Shown piece after piece: positions 1 to 14,400 of a stretch of 64,000 nt of DNA (position 1 is its first letter; every line of letters starts with the position of its first letter). The translations under genes were made by a program, and so were the position numbers. Under the pieces are notes generated by a model, which saw only the letters and a program-made list of their open reading frames with translations, was not told the DNA's origin and did not search any database. The stretch comes from Lytechinus variegatus (taxonomy: Eukaryota > Echinodermata > Echinoidea > Temnopleuroida > Toxopneustidae), in contig NC_054741.1 in NCBI RefSeq assembly GCF_018143015.1, positions 58,109,048 to 58,173,047 on the forward strand, in the 5' to 3' direction.

Positions 1-488
1 CATTCCATAAACGCAATTTATTTGGTCGCCACGAAATGCTTTAGTTAACACTATCCAATGTATTCTATTCCAAGCACTGGCGTATATGGATGTCGGGGGG
101 GGGGGGGGCTTGGAACCAAGTACCTTTACAACTTGTCAAGATCAAGACATGAATGAGAAAAAGAAAGAAAAGGGGAAAGGAAAGGAGGTGAAATGTGATT
201 GTGTTGTGAATATTATGTAAAAAGCAGTAAAAATTATTTGTTTAAAATTTTTTTTTTACGCCGTGTTTGGCCCCTTATTTTTTATTAGCTAATTACGCTA
301 CTATTAGATCCTTTACTTATTACATATCTACAGTCAAACAAGATGATATTTGTCATATGATAATGATGTATTCTTCTGTTATCAATATAACGCACCTGTT
401 GGTATTTAATTGAAGACATGCACTTTCTGGATTGTAAAGATTTTTAGAACTCATATTGCAAGCAGAGATTATTTGAATATCAGCAACC
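1..488. other. 5' flank of gene 1
   Basis: AT-rich sequence with a G-run near 97-109. No gene or clear repeat is seen. An AT-rich stretch about 75 bp before the ATG (near 410) could serve as a TATA-like element, but nothing in the sequence proves promoter activity. Confidence 0.3.
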
Positions 489-3400
489 ATGAATTTGGCG
501 GGAATAATTTTTATACTTATAGCAGTTGGTCGTTTTTCAGAAGCAAAATATGAAGGGTAAGTGTAATCATGAATATGATAAATGATCCACTCGTTTATTT
601 TCTTTGTGTTGGTACAGCTAAGCTGAAAAGATTATGTAGTGAAAATGAAATTAGAAAAAGGTGCAAACTTTGACTTAGATATGAATACAATACATTAAAG
701 ATAGAAAGCCATTAACATGCTTCCGGTCGATTTGCAATCCGATTAGGGAATAACGTTAAACAATGACAAATCTTCATACGCACTCAATTTCTAAACAGTC
801 ATTTGTGACAGAGAAAATAGAGATAGTGATATAATTTTTTTTTGTGATTGTGAATTTGCAGCCAGATCCCGGAGCCAGATTGTGGAAAGAGCTTTTGCAA
901 TTAATCCTCTTGAAAGAAGACTCCGATTGTATCTTTAAAAAATTCTGACTTACTTAATGTTATCTCTCAAGTATTTCATCTACTGCTGTAAATTTCAAAA
1001 CATAAACCAACCTTCCATTCTTTTAAGGTATCAGGCGCGCCGGAACACTTTCAGTTTGGGGGGGGGGGCAAAATCCCGAAGGGGGCACAATATTTTTGAC
1101 AGCGTGAGATACCGAAGCGATCGAGCGGGAGAGGCTGTGGGACCCCCCCCCACGGTAAGGACTTTGTGTAAAAATGGAGTATAAAAGTTGCGTTTCTAAG
1201 AGCATTCAAAAATAAATTTCTTGAGAATTAAACAGTCTTGGAGTTCTTTTTGCTCCTTCTGTTTCCTCCCTTCTGACCCAGACTGGTGTTTCTTCATGAT
1301 CAGGGTCGCAGTTCCAGCAAATTACGAGCCTTATTGCAAACGAAATTGTTTCAAACCGATGTAATATAGGCCTTTTAAAGACTTTAAGATGACAAACATG
1401 ACCGTACGCAGCCGGTGGCCGCCGATCGAGAGGGCAAAATTCACAAAATTCACCAAAAGTGTGCACGGAATCCTTCAATTTTATTCTAGAAAATGCAAAA
1501 GCTCCCCATCACAAACCCCCTCGCTCTTAAGTTTCTTCGAAAATTTAGGTCTTGCAGCCCCACCCACTCCCGGATTGTTTTTTTTTTGCAAACGTCCATG
1601 AATAACAAAAGCTGGGATGAACCACAGAACATATAGCTGCCATCTCGTTCTGATTAGTAACTGGTAATGTGAAGGAGTTTTGGAATCTAAAATACATAAG
1701 TGCTATATCATATGAGCTGAAATAGTATCAGACAAAACGCCTTCCAATCATGCCAATGAAAAGGAATTGAGGAAAATACGGGGCTGTGAAAATATCTTAA
1801 GATTTTTTTTTTTTAGAGTAGAGCAGTACTGTAACGCTTATTTTTTTTCTATTATATTCTTTATTTACATTTTTATTCATATCTCGGATAATATGAGTCC
1901 GGTCAAGAAGACTCTTTCACAGACGATTTTATTTTTTTCATGTCTAAACATTATCTCTAAGTTTCTTTCGACTGGGATTCACCATTTTCAGAAATTATAA
2001 ATTATAATCCTCTACACATGATTATTCTGTGTGTAATTTTCTGATAACATGTCTATATTGAGTTGAAATAACCTTGGTATTTTCTTTAGGGCACTGACTT
2101 GTTATCACTGTATTAACTCAATTTATATATTTTTTTAAATGAAATAATTGAAACAAGTTTCTCGAGATATTATGGTTTCTGGGCTTGACAGCTATGACAT
2201 AGATTGCTCGAGTAACTACATAGAGATGTACATCTCTATGAGTAACTAGTGTTCACGCGCGTTAGTGATATCGGGTCCGGTCTGAGCGTTTCTGGGCGAC
2301 CGCGCGTTTGTTAGACGACACAGCCAGCATCATAGAGTTATAAACCTAATCATTGGTGGACCACTATCAATTTGCCATTCGGTTTTAGTCTGAAATGTAG
2401 GGGAAGGCGGGGTAAGTTGAGCATAGGGGCAAGTTGAGCCACCAGCCCCAGGCCAATAATGAATGAGTCAGACATTGTGGTGGTGTCATGTATTGATGAC
2501 CCATAGCATAACCCCTAACCCCACCATATTGTTTTCAACTTTGAAACAAAAAGTAGTTTTTTAGAGGGAAAAATATGAATTTCAGCCAAAAAAGTAAAAA
2601 AGAGTGTGAAATAGATAAGTGCTTTATAAACACACACGTCTTTAAATATAATGAAGACATGATAACAACATTATTAGTCCAGGTATGGATCTTCATTCTT
2701 GTCATAGTCTTTTATATGATGGATGCATAATAAATGTGTGGATACAAAATTATCGCATTAAGTTCGGACTGGGGTAAGTTGAGCCAAACAGCATGGGGCA
2801 AGTTGAGCCATGGTAATTCCTATGGTAATGTATCTTAGAAAACAAACAAACCATAAAAATCGATTGAAATGCTGGCTGAAAGGAGTTAATTTACATGGCT
2901 GCTCTTTTCCTTTTAAAGGATGTTAGTATTTATAGAGAATTAGCAAGTGAAAAGACTTTAAACAAAATATTGATATGCTGGTTCTCCCCTCATACATTTT
3001 GTACATAGTTTTACCCCAGAAGGTGGCTCAAATTTACCCCATACATGGGGCAAGTTGAGCCATTTGACATCGTTTTTTTCAAAGGTCACGATGACTTTCA
3101 GTGTGGGGATAGAAAGTTATATATAGGTGGAAAATATTCCGGAAGAATTAAATTTCAAGGCAAGGTACTTATTTCGACAAGATTTTTAATCATATCAATT
3201 CTAACATGCAAAAAGCAAAAACTGTCACAACTTACCCCGCCTTCCCCTATTCATTGAAAGGTTAAACGTTATCACACTGTAATAAGATGGAAAAGGGGCT
3301 TATAAATGGTATGTTTCACAGAGGAACTGTTCGTCAAAAGACGCGAGGCTTACTATGATAATGTATTTGCACCGTCAGGGGCAAATTTTTTTCATTTTTG

Positions 3401-6400
3401 ACAATGGAAATGACAATTTTCAGGAAGAAAAGTGCCTTCGTTTACTTTTGTCCTTAAATAATTTATCATTTTTCTACTTTCAGGGGGGGACATTGGGGGG
3501 GGGGCAAAATCTCGTTTTGCCCCCCCAAAAATTTATTGGGGGGGGGGCAAGTGCCCCCCCTGCCCCCCCCCCGCTTCCGGCGCCCTTGTAAGGTATACAT
3601 GGGAAAACAAAAGGAAACTGAGTATTATCTGGCTTAAAAGAAAGAAAACTCCATATTCATGTTTAGAAATGGAAATTTGACCTCCAAAACATTTTGAATC
3701 GTTTATAAATGTCCATTATTGTAGATTGTATAAATGTCAAATTTCAAAACTCCCCATGGCAGATTTCTTTATCATTATTATAGGCACCATAGTACTATTA
3801 TTATTATTATTTTAATGTTGTTGATATGTTTTGTTTTGTAGTATTGTAATTAATGTTACTGATTGTTTATTATTCTGCTGATCATGAAATCAATGAAACA
3901 TTTAATCATTAAAACATAAACGCTCATATGAATTTTTAATTGATCACTGTTCCGAGTGCTATGCCTCGTAAAGTATTCAATTCATTGAATACCTAAATGA
4001 AATTTTCTCAAGGCCAGTGCGACCGATAAAGACATATATTTTTCTATTTTATGACGATCAAGATAATGGACAAAGTAAAACAAAAACAGTCACCTGATTG
4101 ACCTAAACCTACGGAGCTTTTAAAGTACCATCGACTTGACGACATGGCGAGATACTTTATTTTGCCATGTTGACATTATAGCCTTATTATGTCGACATGG
4201 CGAGATACGTCATCTCGCCAAGTCGACTTGTAAAAAGTTATATGTCGATATGGCGAGATACGTTATCTAGCCAAGTCGAGTTATAAAAAGTTATATTCAA
4301 CATGGCGAGAAATATTTATCTTGACAAGTTGACGTATTAAAAGTTATATGTCAACTTGGCGAGATATTCATGATATTTGGACTCTCGCCGTGCCTCGGAC
4401 ACTTCATATCTCGCCATGTTTTATAAATCGACTTGGGAAGATAGAATATCTCGCCATGTTGACATACGACTTTTATAAGTCGACTTGGCTAGATAACGTA
4501 TCTCGCCATGTCGACATACAACTTTTTACAAGTCGACTTGGCGAGATAACTTATCTCGCCATGTCGACACAAAATAAGATTATTATATCGACATGGCAAG
4601 ATAAAGTATCTTGCCAAGTCGTCAAGTCGATGGCACTTTAAAGGCTCTCGAAAAATAAGCATTTTGCCAATGGCTGACTTACGCCTAAAATAATTGAAAT
4701 TCCGACGAGAGACATTGGCTGATGTCCTTGTCCCGGCAAAGAGGAGGGGGGACCCACGACGACCCCCTAGGCTGCTGTAAAAAAATGAAAATGAACTAAG
4801 GTGGACATGACCTCCCCCCAAGCATCCTCCGGATAGCACATCACTCTTTTTCAATACTATTCTTTCTTGTATCTCAATTTCTCCTCTTCTTGATAAAAAA
4901 AAAGTAACATACGAGGAGGTCAAATCTTACCCATTGGCGCCCATCCTCTCATCGTGTTCACACTGTTAAAAACCCCGTGATTTTACAGAAAATAAACAGA
5001 AGATTTTGCAGAAAGCAATAACAGAATCATTCTGTAAATTCATAAAACAGGAATTTTTCTGCAATTTAACATAACAGGTCTGTTAAAAAAAAGGAAAAGG
5101 GTATTTTATTCAAGGAAATTTGTAAGATTCCATACACCAAATACCAAATTCCTGTAAGATTACGCAATTCAATAAGATTACAGATGATCTCGAGACTCTG
5201 CTGCAGGAACTTCTTTTATTTTAAGGATAAATTTTCTAACAGTGCACAGTGGTATTCATAATAACCTTTAATACCCCTGTTTCATTTTAAGACATCAAGT
5301 ATGGCGGATAATACCAGCGACATATCAACATGTTGAATGGCTCGGTGAACTTGAACGGACGAGGGGAGACGAGGTAAGAAATCTCGAAGGGGTATACTCC
5401 AGGCAGATAATAGTAACATTTGAATAAATAGTGTGAAGTTATACATTATCCTGCATGACAAAAACACGCTTGTCGGAATGTCGAGTTTGGTTGGTCCTTA
5501 ATAGGACCAACACAAGTCCTAAATAAAATATATGGTTTACCATGAAACATCTACACTTTTTCCCTTTTTTGGGCATTAATAAAAAATCTTCAGAAGTTAA
5601 ACAATTATACGAGCAAAACGATGAAAATTTCGCAAAATCTGAACATTAAGGAATTCGTTGATTTTTAAAGTCTGACATTATTTGGGGGGAAGAGTTATGT
5701 CATCATGAATATACAATACCGATGGCGTCATGTCAGTCCAATTATCCCCCCCCTAGGGGCCCTAACTGTAACAATTCATAATCATTTCATATTTCTTAAA
5801 TGCGTGTAAACTATGTCTTCTTTTAATGAAATAAAACTTTTGTGGCATTCCCGAGGACCAGATTAATCTGCTTTCATCAATAATTTACAAGCATGAGAAC
5901 CTCTCCAGCTGACTACACCTCAGTAATAGACGCTCGTTTTATCTTGTTTGCACGACATTGTTTGAGTTGATAAGCTATTCTGGCTCCCTCGTCAGGACTA
6001 GTCCGCAAAATACCAATGACTAACTCCATGTTATTTTTTCTTTTGGCAATATGCAGTTTGACTTTTGGACTCCCGTTCTTAAAAGAGTAAACCACCCTGT
6101 CGATATTATGGTACGACCTGATCTCCAAAACCTTCTGCGCACGCTCCTGCAGCACAGGGGGCTGGGCTACCACGTCATGATAGATGACGTAGGCAAACTT
6201 GTGTCCAGTCAGATGTCAGAACTATCAGAACGGCGGGAAAATGGGCGATTGAGTGGGACTGCACTGAGTGGCTTCGATTATAATGTTTATCATACGTACG
6301 AAGAGGTACTTGATATATTTGAATCAATAACGAAAAATAAACCTCTCTGAAATTGGAAAGTAAAAAGTATGTGTAGCAAAGTTTCCATTAATTTTATGAG

Positions 6401-8317
6401 GATTTATGCCATGGTCGTTTCAAATTTACACTGAAATCAGTCTCGTATAAGAGGATTAGTGAGGAAGAAAGAAGGAAGAGAAGTGAGTGGTGGAGGGAGA
6501 ATTTCCATCATTTTTATACGGCGGTATATGTTGCTCATACTTAACAAGAAATAAGCTGCACGTTTTCATTTCCCGACACGTGTATCATGAGTGTATACAA
6601 GCACCAGAAAGTGTCTTAATAGTTGATTTGGGTGGATGGTTCTAAAGCTACCAAATAATAATGATGTTGATGATGATGATGATGATAATGATGATGATGA
6701 TGTGATGATGATACTGATGATGATGATGATAATAATGATAATAATAATGATAATAGTGATGAATAATAATGATAACAATAATAATAACAGTCATAATGAT
6801 AATAATGAAATAATAATATTACTTTCATTACTAAACAAGAAGTAAACAGCACGTTTTTATTTCTCCATACGACCATACCATGAGTATCAAGCACCAGTAA
6901 AGATTTTTACTGATTTTTTTTAATTTCTCACAGATTATGCAGTGGGTAGATGACGTAGCTACTGAATACAGTCATATTGTCGAATCGTTCCTACTCGGGT
7001 ATTCATACGAAGGACGGCCCATTAAAGGAATAAAGGTATGTAGATTCTTAACTTGACACCAACCGATCTTTTTTATTATTATTTTAAAAGGGGGGGGGGG
7101 GGCGTAGAATCATGCAATTGATTTGTTACGTAGCAAAACTAAAATAAAAATATTTTTCAAGCAATCCATATTTGGTAGAGGGAATAATAACAATAATCCT
7201 TATTATAAATTCAGATTCATCCAAACAATCTAAATATGCAGTCATAACAAGTATGGAACGCTAGAAGGGAAACACTGAATCAATTAATACTTAATATTTT
7301 TAATTAATCACTGATGGCTATCATTTTATTCAATTTGATCAAAAACATTTTTTATTTTGATCACCGTCGCTATTGAGTTCATGGCTATATATGGTACATT
7401 TCTATCTTTCATCAAATATATTCCTGCCGCGACTAATCCAATTCTCCCTGTCTTACGGTTGCGACATGTTGCCCTATCCACGTTTTATAATCTAATATAA
7501 TTTTCTTAACCTACCCTTTCTATTACACTTGTTAGACAAATTTTTCGTTTTAATAGGCAAAATATGATTTTTTTTCTATTTAGACGTAATTGGTATATTA
7601 TATTCTAGAAGGAGAGCGAAGAAACACTCTAAAAATTTCGAATGTTAAACTCAACATTTGAAAGGTTGGAGGAGTGTCAACCTTTTCCAAATGTTACATC
7701 CAACCTTGTATAAAGCTGAATCCAACATTTTAAGTGTTGGGTAGAACCATTAAAAGTGGTAAATGCAACATTTAGAAAATGTTGTCATTCCTCCAACCTT
7801 CAAATGTTTAGTTAACATTTCTCTTTTTTAGAGTTAATTTGCAACCTTCATTGCAAATAAAATGAATGAAGGTTGACTCCTCTTAATGTAGCTGAGAAAA
7901 TAATATATGACTATTCCATGCAGTTCATTTTCATTTTGTGTTTCAGATCCGGGGAACTGGAAGCCATGATGCAAATCCTCGCGCTGTCTGGTTTGAAGGT
8001 GGCATTCATGCTCGAGAATGGATCTCACCGGCTACTGTCATGGGATTCACTCAGAAGGTATATAGAAAGGAAGGGGAAAGAGAGAGAGGGAGAGAGAGCG
8101 AGAGAGTGGGAGATCGGGACTAGAGAGGAGGGAATAATCATTGTTATAATCAATCAATATCAATTGTTATTATTCATTTGACTATATCATTATTATTGTC
8201 ATTGTTGTTGATGTTGTAATATGATTATCATTACCATCACCATCACCGTCATTATAAGCAGCCTTATTATAATCATGATGATGATGATGATAATGATGAT
8301 GGTCATCGTGATCATCG

Positions 8318-8380
<63 letters not shown>

Positions 8381-8382
8381 GC

Positions 8383-8413
<31 letters not shown>

Positions 8414-11400
8414 ACATCATCATCAGCATCATCGTCATCACCATCTTCAGCACCATCATCATCGTCATCGTCACTACTAAACCTTTAATATTATCATCCA
8501 TTAATTTTTACTGGCATGGACAATGTTAATTAGCTTGCATGACCCTGTCTTTCTCTCAACCATCTAAGTTTTTTCTTCTTTTTCTAGCTTCTTGATGAAT
8601 ACGACAACGGTGATAACCTCGTGGTCGAAATGTTCGACAACCTAGACTGGTACATCATCCCATCTCTGAATGTAGACGGCTACAGCTACACATGGCTATC
8701 GGTATGAAAAATAATTTGATAATCTATATCATTTTACGCGTATACGGTGTTAAAATGACGATTAGTTATAAGATATTCATTTTTTCTTCAACAATGCCAC
8801 AAAGGTAATACACACAACTGCTGCTATGGGATAGCTTGAACCCAGGTCACTACTAAGAGCACTCTGGTGGTATAGTGGTTGTGACTATGGTCTAGTAACC
8901 CAGAGGTACTGGGTTCGAATCCCGCCCGGTCTACCTGTGAATAATTTTACAGGCAGACTTTCGCAAAGCGGTTGCGTGTGTTAGACTTATGGTGTTGTTG
9001 GAGAAAAAAAACTGAATATCTTGTCTATTTTCTTGATCACCCAATGAATATTATTTCATTTGACGCTGAGTTTGGTTTTGTTCTCTGTTAGCTCCATGTT
9101 TTAAGTTGTTATTTATTCAATTCATTCAACACATCAGTACAATATCATAACATTTTTTTCGAGTAACGTAACATACATTGTATATATGCACAGATGTTTA
9201 AACATTATTTTGACTTGATCAAAATAAATAACTGCAAGAATATATACATACGTAAACATCTTAAATGATAATTATCTATATTTGAAATCAAAATGATTTG
9301 TACTATTGAACCCGTATATTGTGCACCATCCTTTCCTGAATGAATTAGATTAACTTATGCCTGCTTTTGAAATCGCAATGAACGATCAGTCGTATATAGG
9401 TACAATTTTCTACTTCACTTTTCAACATAAAGCTGTTTATTTATCTATTCTATTGTTAATAAGGCAAAAAGTTTTATTAATATTTTACCTAAAAAATAAC
9501 ATTACGTGAACAACTCATACTATATAGAGACAATGTGAACAAATTATAGATATACACAAATAATCATTTCGTGTCATTAATTCTCTGCTCATTCCTCAAA
9601 CATTGAAAAAAATCACGATTCTATTTAGTTGAGACGTGATTAGTCTTTCAAATTGTATGTTCCCTTCAGTCTTCAATTTGATTATCCTTTTTTAATCTAT
9701 GCACTGTTCGTTATTCTATTAGATTTTTTTTCTTTAAAAGATTATCTCAATGTTATTTTTCAGGATCGAATGTGGCGTAAGACCCGCTCACTGAACGCCA
9801 AATCAGCATGCATTGGTACCGACCCAAATAGAAACTGGCCCTACGAATGGGGAGGTATTTATGTGTTTTAAGTAAAATAACACAAAGCTTATAGCATTGA
9901 TTGTAGAAAAAATTTTCTATGATTTATTTCTTTTGCTACAATGTACAACAAACCATGTTACGGTACCCAGCTTATATTTTGTGTACAAGCATAGAAGTAG
10001 GAATTTGCCACATGCGCCATTTTGTGCTCCTCAATGTTCTTCTGCTCATTTCGCATCTATGAACGTGTTTCGCGTGTGCCGACAGAACAAATAAAAAAAG
10101 AGAAATGAGGCGATCGTGATCGTGATTCAAATGACAGTTCTTTTTGCGATTTTTCAGAATCATCGCGATAAATTTGCCCAGCGCAGTGAGTAGTCTTCTT
10201 GCGAATCGAAAACGTTTTTCTCTACGATGTACTATAGATTTCGTACCCGGGTAAACGTGTCCCATATGGGGGGTATTATTTTTTCCAAACCTATAGGCCC
10301 ACACAAATTTACTCACCACTGGTGATCCGTTCTTGTGTTCTAGTTATATATTTTTTTAAAGAAAAGAGCGTTAAGGGGGAGGGGTCACATTAATCAGTCA
10401 GTTATGTCGACTGCAGAGGCTATATTCTTGTAAACGAAAATGTTACAGGAAGCAAACTTTCCTTTCAGAATCATTTTAAAAAGACATTGTGTTCTCAAGA
10501 CCCACCAGTATTTTTTTTATTATTTCAACTAATTGCAAGAAAATGATGTCTTTACGAAGGTGTCGGGGCCAGCACTTGGGAATGTTCAGATACCTATCGA
10601 GGCGAAAGAGCCGTCTCCGAGATCGAAGTTTTCAACGCCATAGATTTCTTGAGAAAGAAGAAAGATGACGGGCAGGACTTCATCGTGTTCATTGATTTCC
10701 ACAGCTACTCGCAGTTGATCATCGCACCGTGGTCGTACCTAGAGTCCGAACCTCGCACCGAAGACTATGATGACCAGGTGAGTTACAAAGTGTTAACTGG
10801 AGGATTTGAAGTCCGGTGTTGACCATTCGGTGTTGGTATTGGTGTTCGGTCGATGATTACATCAGTGTAACATAAACATATTTATGTTCAATACACAATG
10901 TCAATTTGAGAAAATATATAACCAAGCTCCGACTGAGCGCTCATAATCTACCAATAGAAACAGGGATGTACAAAAGACCGGAGAAGATACCATCTAACCT
11001 GAGATTTTGTGAGGATTGTAATTTGAATTTGGTCGGGGATGAGTTTCACATTATAATGAAATGTAACAAATATAATGATTTGCGCAAAGATTTTTTTGAA
11101 AAGATAAGTACCTTTAATATTAGGTTTACTGAAATGGAGTGCCAGGAAAAATTTATTTACATCATGAAATTGGAAACTGATGCTTTGATTAAATTATTTT
11201 GTTCTTTTGTCCAAAACATAATTAATATTAGGGGGGAATTCTGAGTACTAAAAATATCAACCGGCAAACACTTTGAAGTAATACATTCGCAATATTCTTA
11301 CACAATAAGTTTACATGTGATGCCATTCTTCTCACTCTTCCTCTCTCCCGCCCTCTCTATTTTCGAACTTCTTTCCTCTTTATTTCCCTTTCCTCTCCCA

Positions 11401-14400
11401 CTTTCCTTTTGTTTTCCTTGTCCTTTCTTGGACATCAGCTTATTTTACTCATTGTTAAAATGAGTACCCGAATAATGCCTATGTTTATAGTGTATATTTG
11501 TATATATAAGTTGTTTTGCTATGTTTTGTTTTGATTTTGTCTTTTGTTTTGTTTGACATCAAATACTATTTTGTTTTTGTTTATCTGTTATATATTTTCT
11601 TGTTTTGAACAAAATGTTGGCAATTGCCAGTGACGTTCTGTAATAAATTCAATTCAATTCAATTCATAAAGCTGTTTCTGGGGAAAGTTTCACGAGGTGT
11701 TGAGCTATATCCATAACGCAATGCGTATGATGTTTGTTTTCAACTAACGTTAGGCTTATACAAGCATGGGAAGGCAATCAATTATTGTGCTCTCAAAATT
11801 GACACCAGTAGCTATATATTATATTCACTGAACTTGGAATCACCAAATGTGCAGTAAATATTGGATGTTTTAAAATGAATGGAAAAATTGAAAGTCTCGG
11901 ATGTTTAGGATCTTGGGGATTGTGAGTTTCACATATAATACGAATGATTTTATGAGCGACTTATATACGGTAAACAAGAATAATCTTTGCATCTCCATAA
12001 TTACACAAGACAAATCCTAGTTCACGCGGACTGCCAGTGCCGTATAGCCATGATAGCTATATTATATGGTAAGCAGTATTGGGGTGAAAACTCATCGTTT
12101 TATGAAAGTGCAAACATACTTATAGGGGGCAAACAGAGAGACTATTCCCTTTCCTTGCTCACATTTCTTCATTAAGATTTATGAAAGTACATAAACTGAA
12201 CTTTCTAGAAATGTGATTTTATTCTCAGAAATTTACATGCTTTCCCCCAAATAAATTGTTTGTACAATTTAAAGAAACTTGTATTCAACTTATAATGTTC
12301 ATTATTCACCCATCGTTTCCATCAAATGAAAAAAGTTAATCTAAGCTTTACAAATAGGCCTACCTAGTTTTGATATTCCATATTTTTGTTTTATTTTATG
12401 GGCTATTGCGTTTTAATATTTTGATATTCTGTATTTTTGTTTTATTTTATGAGATTTTAAACAAACTCATCAGGCTTCGGCACCATGCACATTCTTACGT
12501 ATTTCTCTTCATTAGCCTTCTGTAACCGCACTTCTAATCATTTGCATCCTCTCTTCATAGATAATTTGTAGTATGACTAGACTAATCATCACCTTATAAC
12601 AATGTTAACATGTAAATAATAATAATAATACCCAATTCTTATAAAGCGCTTTTCCCAGAATGGCCCAAAGCGCGTTACAGCATATTATTACCCCGGTCAT
12701 TGGATTCATTTCAATCCCGCACGAAAAGTGCACAATTTCCACTCCCTGGGGAGCATTCCTTGCATTCATCGCAACCTCATTATGGCGCTGGCAAAATCAA
12801 ACATACAATATCTTTCGCATCCTACCGGGTACCTATTTAGCACCTGGGTCGAGAGTGACAAAGTGTGGATTAACGCCATGCCAAAGGACTCTAGACCGCG
12901 GTTGGATTCGAACACACGTCCCTCTGTTTACAAGGCGAGAGTCAGAACCACTACACCACGGCTCTTCCATGTAATCGATGTAATACTTTTTTTTTTAAAT
13001 AGCTTAATAATGGGAAAATTCACCGCAACAGTATCAATCTTGTCTAAATAAAAACGGAAAATGATGTTTAACGTGTACATTTTATGACGTCATTGCAAGC
13101 AGCTCCTCAATATGTCATGTCATACGCTTTCGGTATCATTCCACTTTCTAAGAAAGTTGAAAATTATTCTGTGCACGTAATTTATTATTAGACACATTAT
13201 TACAGTACATATTCACCGCGAACTATTAAAAGATAAGAATTTATAGTATGTTAAAATACAAACTTCAAATTGAAAATGGGTTTCATCAAATTGATCAATA
13301 TGTTTGTATTATCTTATGTTTACATCAAACGGACTTTATGTTACGATGGACATCCCTTTCAAGGCTTTATGGGAAGTGTGATGTTAACTAAGTTTGAGAT
13401 GTTTTGTTTTCTTTCTTTTAATCATCCATAATAGATGGCGTTGGCTTTGGAGATGCAGTCGGCCATCAAAGATACACATGGTGTTGTATACAATTACGGG
13501 GCCGGGGCAGACATTTTGTGTGAGATATTTTCTATTTTCTATCTCGTTCGCCTCTTTTTCTCTCTTTTTTTAAAATTCGTTTTCCCCCTCTTTGTTGACA
13601 GTATTTCTTTGCTCCTCATCTTCCCTTTTTCTTCGCTCTTCTTCTTGTTTTTCTTCTTCTCCCCCTTCCCATTCTTCTACTTCTTTTTCTTTCCATTTTA
13701 TTATTTTTCTTCTCTCCTCTTTATCATCCTCCTACTCTTCGTATCAAGATGCATAACTATAAAGGGGTTAATCATGTTAATGAAACCTTAATTATTTTCG
13801 TGGAAAATTACAATATTTATTTTTTTAAGATAATTTTAGGTAAATCAAGCATTGCTTGCCAACCATGTCAATGTAATTGAGTATTTTTTAATGTTCGTCT
13901 CAACGGCAAGTTGCGAAATTCGCGAAGTACAACATCCTGACGAAAATAACAGCTTATTGCGTCAACCTTCTCCCTCCTAATACATATTTGTTGTTGTTGT
14001 TGTTGTTCAATTTTGTACACAGTCATGTAATGATAAACGCCCCTCTCAGGGTTTTCCAATAAGGGGGGGGGCACATTTTCCCGAGGAAAAATTTGACAAG
14101 CAAAAAAAAGTCCTCACTTTCTAAAGGGGGGGGCACACTTCCGTTTTAACGGCATTTTTACATTACAAATTTTAATTGTGCCTCTCAGGGGGGGGGGTGC
14201 CTAGTCTGCAGGCACAGGCCCTGATTGAAACTTAGATCAATAAGTTGCTCTGGTGTCCACCCCCTTTGAAAATAAGGATAAAGTGAAGATACTGCTACAT
14301 ATATTATCTTTGCCATCCCTAAACAAAGTAAATAGACAAATAAATGAATAAATAAATAACAAAACATTTTAAAATATGAAATATGGATCCGCCCTTGTCT

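Noticed and set aside
4489-4923. 144-codon minus-strand frame
   Set aside because: Half of it lies in the right arm of the fold-back element and the rest has no recognisable protein sense.
6566-6894. Open frames rich in Asp, Ser, Tyr or Ile
   Set aside because: They are translations of a GAT/AAT microsatellite on both strands.
8199-8529. Poly-Met and poly-Ile open frames
   Set aside because: They are translations of an ATC microsatellite.
8868-8945. Functional tRNA gene
   Set aside because: A and B boxes are present, but acceptor and T-stem pairing fail, and similar heads occur in SINEs here.
12660-13051. Two overlapping 104-107 codon frames
   Set aside because: They are the body of a tRNA-derived SINE, also found at 37318-37629.
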